Part shown: in pieces, positions 35,701 to 36,403 of the stretch
Layout: every line of letters begins with the position of its first letter
Numbering within the stretch: the first letter of the stretch is position 1
DNA from: CAYSPT01 sp964432985
GTDB lineage: Bacteria > Muiribacteriota > CAYSPT01
Assembly (NCBI GenBank): GCA_964432985.1
Contig: CAYSPT010000051.1
Span: forward strand, 1 to 36,403
DNA: 36,403 bases
Direction: 5' to 3'
The notes under the pieces: model-generated
What the model saw: only the letters and a program-made list of their open reading frames with translations
Database searches by the model: none
Told to the model about the DNA's origin: nothing
Position numbers and translations under genes: made by a program

Positions 35701-36403
35701 AATATCGCCCGGTTCTACGAGGAAAAGGGAGAAATAGGAGAGGTTATCAGGCGCTACGGAGCAATCCGCCGCTGGATGATCGACAGCAGGAAAAACCTCT
35801 TTCCATTTATTAACCTGCGGTTGTGGAAGGTCCGGCACACCGGTGGGCGTTATAAGGAGGTACTGGATACCCTTGTCCAGACCAAGCACAACCACCCGGG
35901 GGAGAAAACCGGGGTCTATTCCGTTGCCATCAGCCCGGATGGGAAAATCCTGGCGGTAGGATGCCATGACTGGACCGTCAAGCTGTGGAACCTGACCACC
36001 CGGAGCCTGCAGGGGATCCTCAAAGGACACGGCAAACCGGTAAAATACGTCACCTTCAGCCCGGATGGGACACTCCTGGCATCCGGTGATGAACGAGGAG
36101 ATCTCATCCTCTGGGATCCGGTCAAACAGGAACAAACAGCAAAACTCACCACTCGGTTTACCCCGGATGAGACATCTTTCACCTCGATGGTCGAATGTAT
36201 CTCCTTCAGCCCGGACGGAACGTTAATGGCCACGAGCAACAGGGAGGATAAGGTGGTTCTTCTCTGGAAAATCGGGTTTCCAAAACCGGTGTCTGTCATC
36301 CATTCCGGCACCGGAGCCATCCTTTCAATGATGTTCAGCCCCGACGGCAAGCGACTGGTCCTGGGAAGCAGAGATAACAGCGTCAGACTGTGCGACCTGG
36401 AAA
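32707..36403 (+). CDS. HEAT-repeat / Ser-Thr kinase / TM / WD40 protein, cut by the window edge (paralogue D)
   Basis: An open frame of 1232 codons runs to the end of the window. GTG 32707 is placed by GGAGG 8 nt upstream, and the protein begins MNTFEELLFDLENPVEATRV like A and B. HEAT repeats run to ~490. The linker motif SDSFVSFEDGS starts at 502. The kinase has glycine loop GEVGRGGMG at ~599, VAMKV, HRDLKPDN at ~731, VMDWGLA at ~750 and GTPSYMPPEQ. The TM is at ~917-938, followed by a coiled coil and the bridge FPFINLRLWK. The first four WD40 blades begin near residue 1070. Kinase segments (MKVITGR, QLEHPNICPVHELGVD) are closer to B than to A or C. It lies 35 nt after paralogue C. Confidence 0.92.
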   Translation, partial: MNTFEELLFDLENPVEATRVRAVVHLVRFNSIKAIPHLEGIAERDESAQVRYLARKGLKLLRDRALSSQGPGTTEDFARDVEEAVTRLTASNNTDDRRRGFELAARINDPSLFHRLEQAYQAEDVPFLKPMMLGVLAMLDGVASRPYILEALESPEHRLRASAVEAAGLIQNDDLLQRVLPLLRDQDNRVAANAAVALKDFGSIKVLEALEQMLESEDVNRRDSAAFALAHLKSEAALYLLVKASRDPAKTVRNKVVKGLEALAAEGSSEAAEVLEKILKDDEEGLADYFALAAADTTASYLAHDDFSVRLKAVKDIVKAADGTKLPALKEALKRERDTFVKSAIIRAVGELGTEDEVETITPYLIDRESRIRANAVEAAGLLAREDDTLKLLFPALKDKNNRVRANAAVAIKTSFPLDALETLREMAASGDVRMKLSATYACLEIGTDSAVGLLANLAREQDLRISEKAVSALALLRDRGSAAAERVLSRLQLPADDSPASDSFVSFEDGSLIRLTAEPDESQTGTRHHKPVSVASSLRMEYGIESGIDLLDPESKGSLEPLSASAESSDKPGKKSIASGIFTGLCPGAGIDKYMMAGEVGRGGMGVILNAYDTDIRREVAMKVITGRKSESREFLERFVEEAQVQGQLEHPNICPVHELGVDGDGRIYFTMKMVKGSSLAEIIKQAQEETQEARESGRTAGQRSLTDTLHIFLKICDGIAYAHSKGVIHRDLKPDNIMVGDFGEVYVMDWGLAKIIGRDDVIRDHLVITDRSEDTKEMKTMSGSVVGTPSYMPPEQSRGVVEEMDERSDIYSLGAVLYELVSLKRPFTGRNPWEILEKALEEKPPAPSQLSPELTIPPELDSMVLKCLKKQKSDRYQSIQELKHDIELFLSGRPIGAMEYNLWQVFRKWVERNRVLAASVITVLLVIVAAALISFFNVRQEMERAVKAEQEAIRQKNIAEEQQAKAVESEKKALDREEEALRNQEEALRNQKKSELNIARFYEEKGEIGEVIRRYGAIRRWMIDSRKNLFPFINLRLWKVRHTGGRYKEVLDTLVQTKHNHPGEKTGVYSVAISPDGKILAVGCHDWTVKLWNLTTRSLQGILKGHGKPVKYVTFSPDGTLLASGDERGDLILWDPVKQEQTAKLTTRFTPDETSFTSMVECISFSPDGTLMATSNREDKVVLLWKIGFPKPVSVIHSGTGAILSMMFSPDGKRLVLGSRDNSVRLCDLE

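Overview
The window looks like a piece of a draft or metagenome-assembled genome: two runs of exactly 100 N (23133-23232 and 29932-30031) are scaffold gaps. The organism is a Gram-negative bacterium. Two proteins have signal peptides and end in the terminal aromatic residue of outer-membrane beta-barrels. Most genes have Shine-Dalgarno sites, and sigma70-like promoters are recognisable. The lineage cannot be fixed from sequence alone. HEAT-kinase-WD40 giants with a VMDWGLA activation segment are familiar from Planctomycetes and from several uncultured phyla.

Layout. 1-4041 is a minus-strand run: a class I methyltransferase, an AcpH-like protein, and two tandem polytopic membrane proteins (the second runs off the left edge). 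4190-6255 is a plus-strand secreted S9 peptidase behind a good promoter and a 5'UTR made of five 19-bp hairpin repeats. 6262-12481 is a minus-strand pair: a methyltransferase-CpXC fusion followed 10 nt later by a 1696-aa HEAT / Ser-Thr kinase / TM / 14-blade WD40 protein. 12815-14791 is an ABC-F ATPase with a complete attenuator leader (promoter, 13-aa leader ORF, antiterminator, intrinsic terminator). 14989-17821 carries two S41-like peptidases on the minus strand. 18026-18808 is a SprT-like metalloprotein. 19111-20982 holds two convergent beta-barrel proteins whose stop codons abut. The porin-like gene ends a minus-strand cluster with a small two-TM protein and a beta-propeller/transglutaminase protein.

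23498-36403 is the most unusual block: three more HEAT-kinase-TM-WD40 paralogues in tandem on the plus strand. The first two overlap. The middle one lacks about 250 N-terminal residues and has a gap across its catalytic loop. The last runs off the right edge. With the copy at 6262-11352 there are four paralogues in 36 kb.

How they may work together (inference). Each kinase has cytoplasmic HEAT and kinase domains, one TM segment, a coiled coil and a TPR-like bridge, and a WD40 array that is probably periplasmic (two seven-blade propellers in the complete copies). This is the architecture of a transmembrane receptor kinase family. The surrounding secreted peptidases, transglutaminase-like protein and outer-membrane barrels suggest an envelope-centred region. 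No direct link between those genes and the kinases is visible in the sequence.
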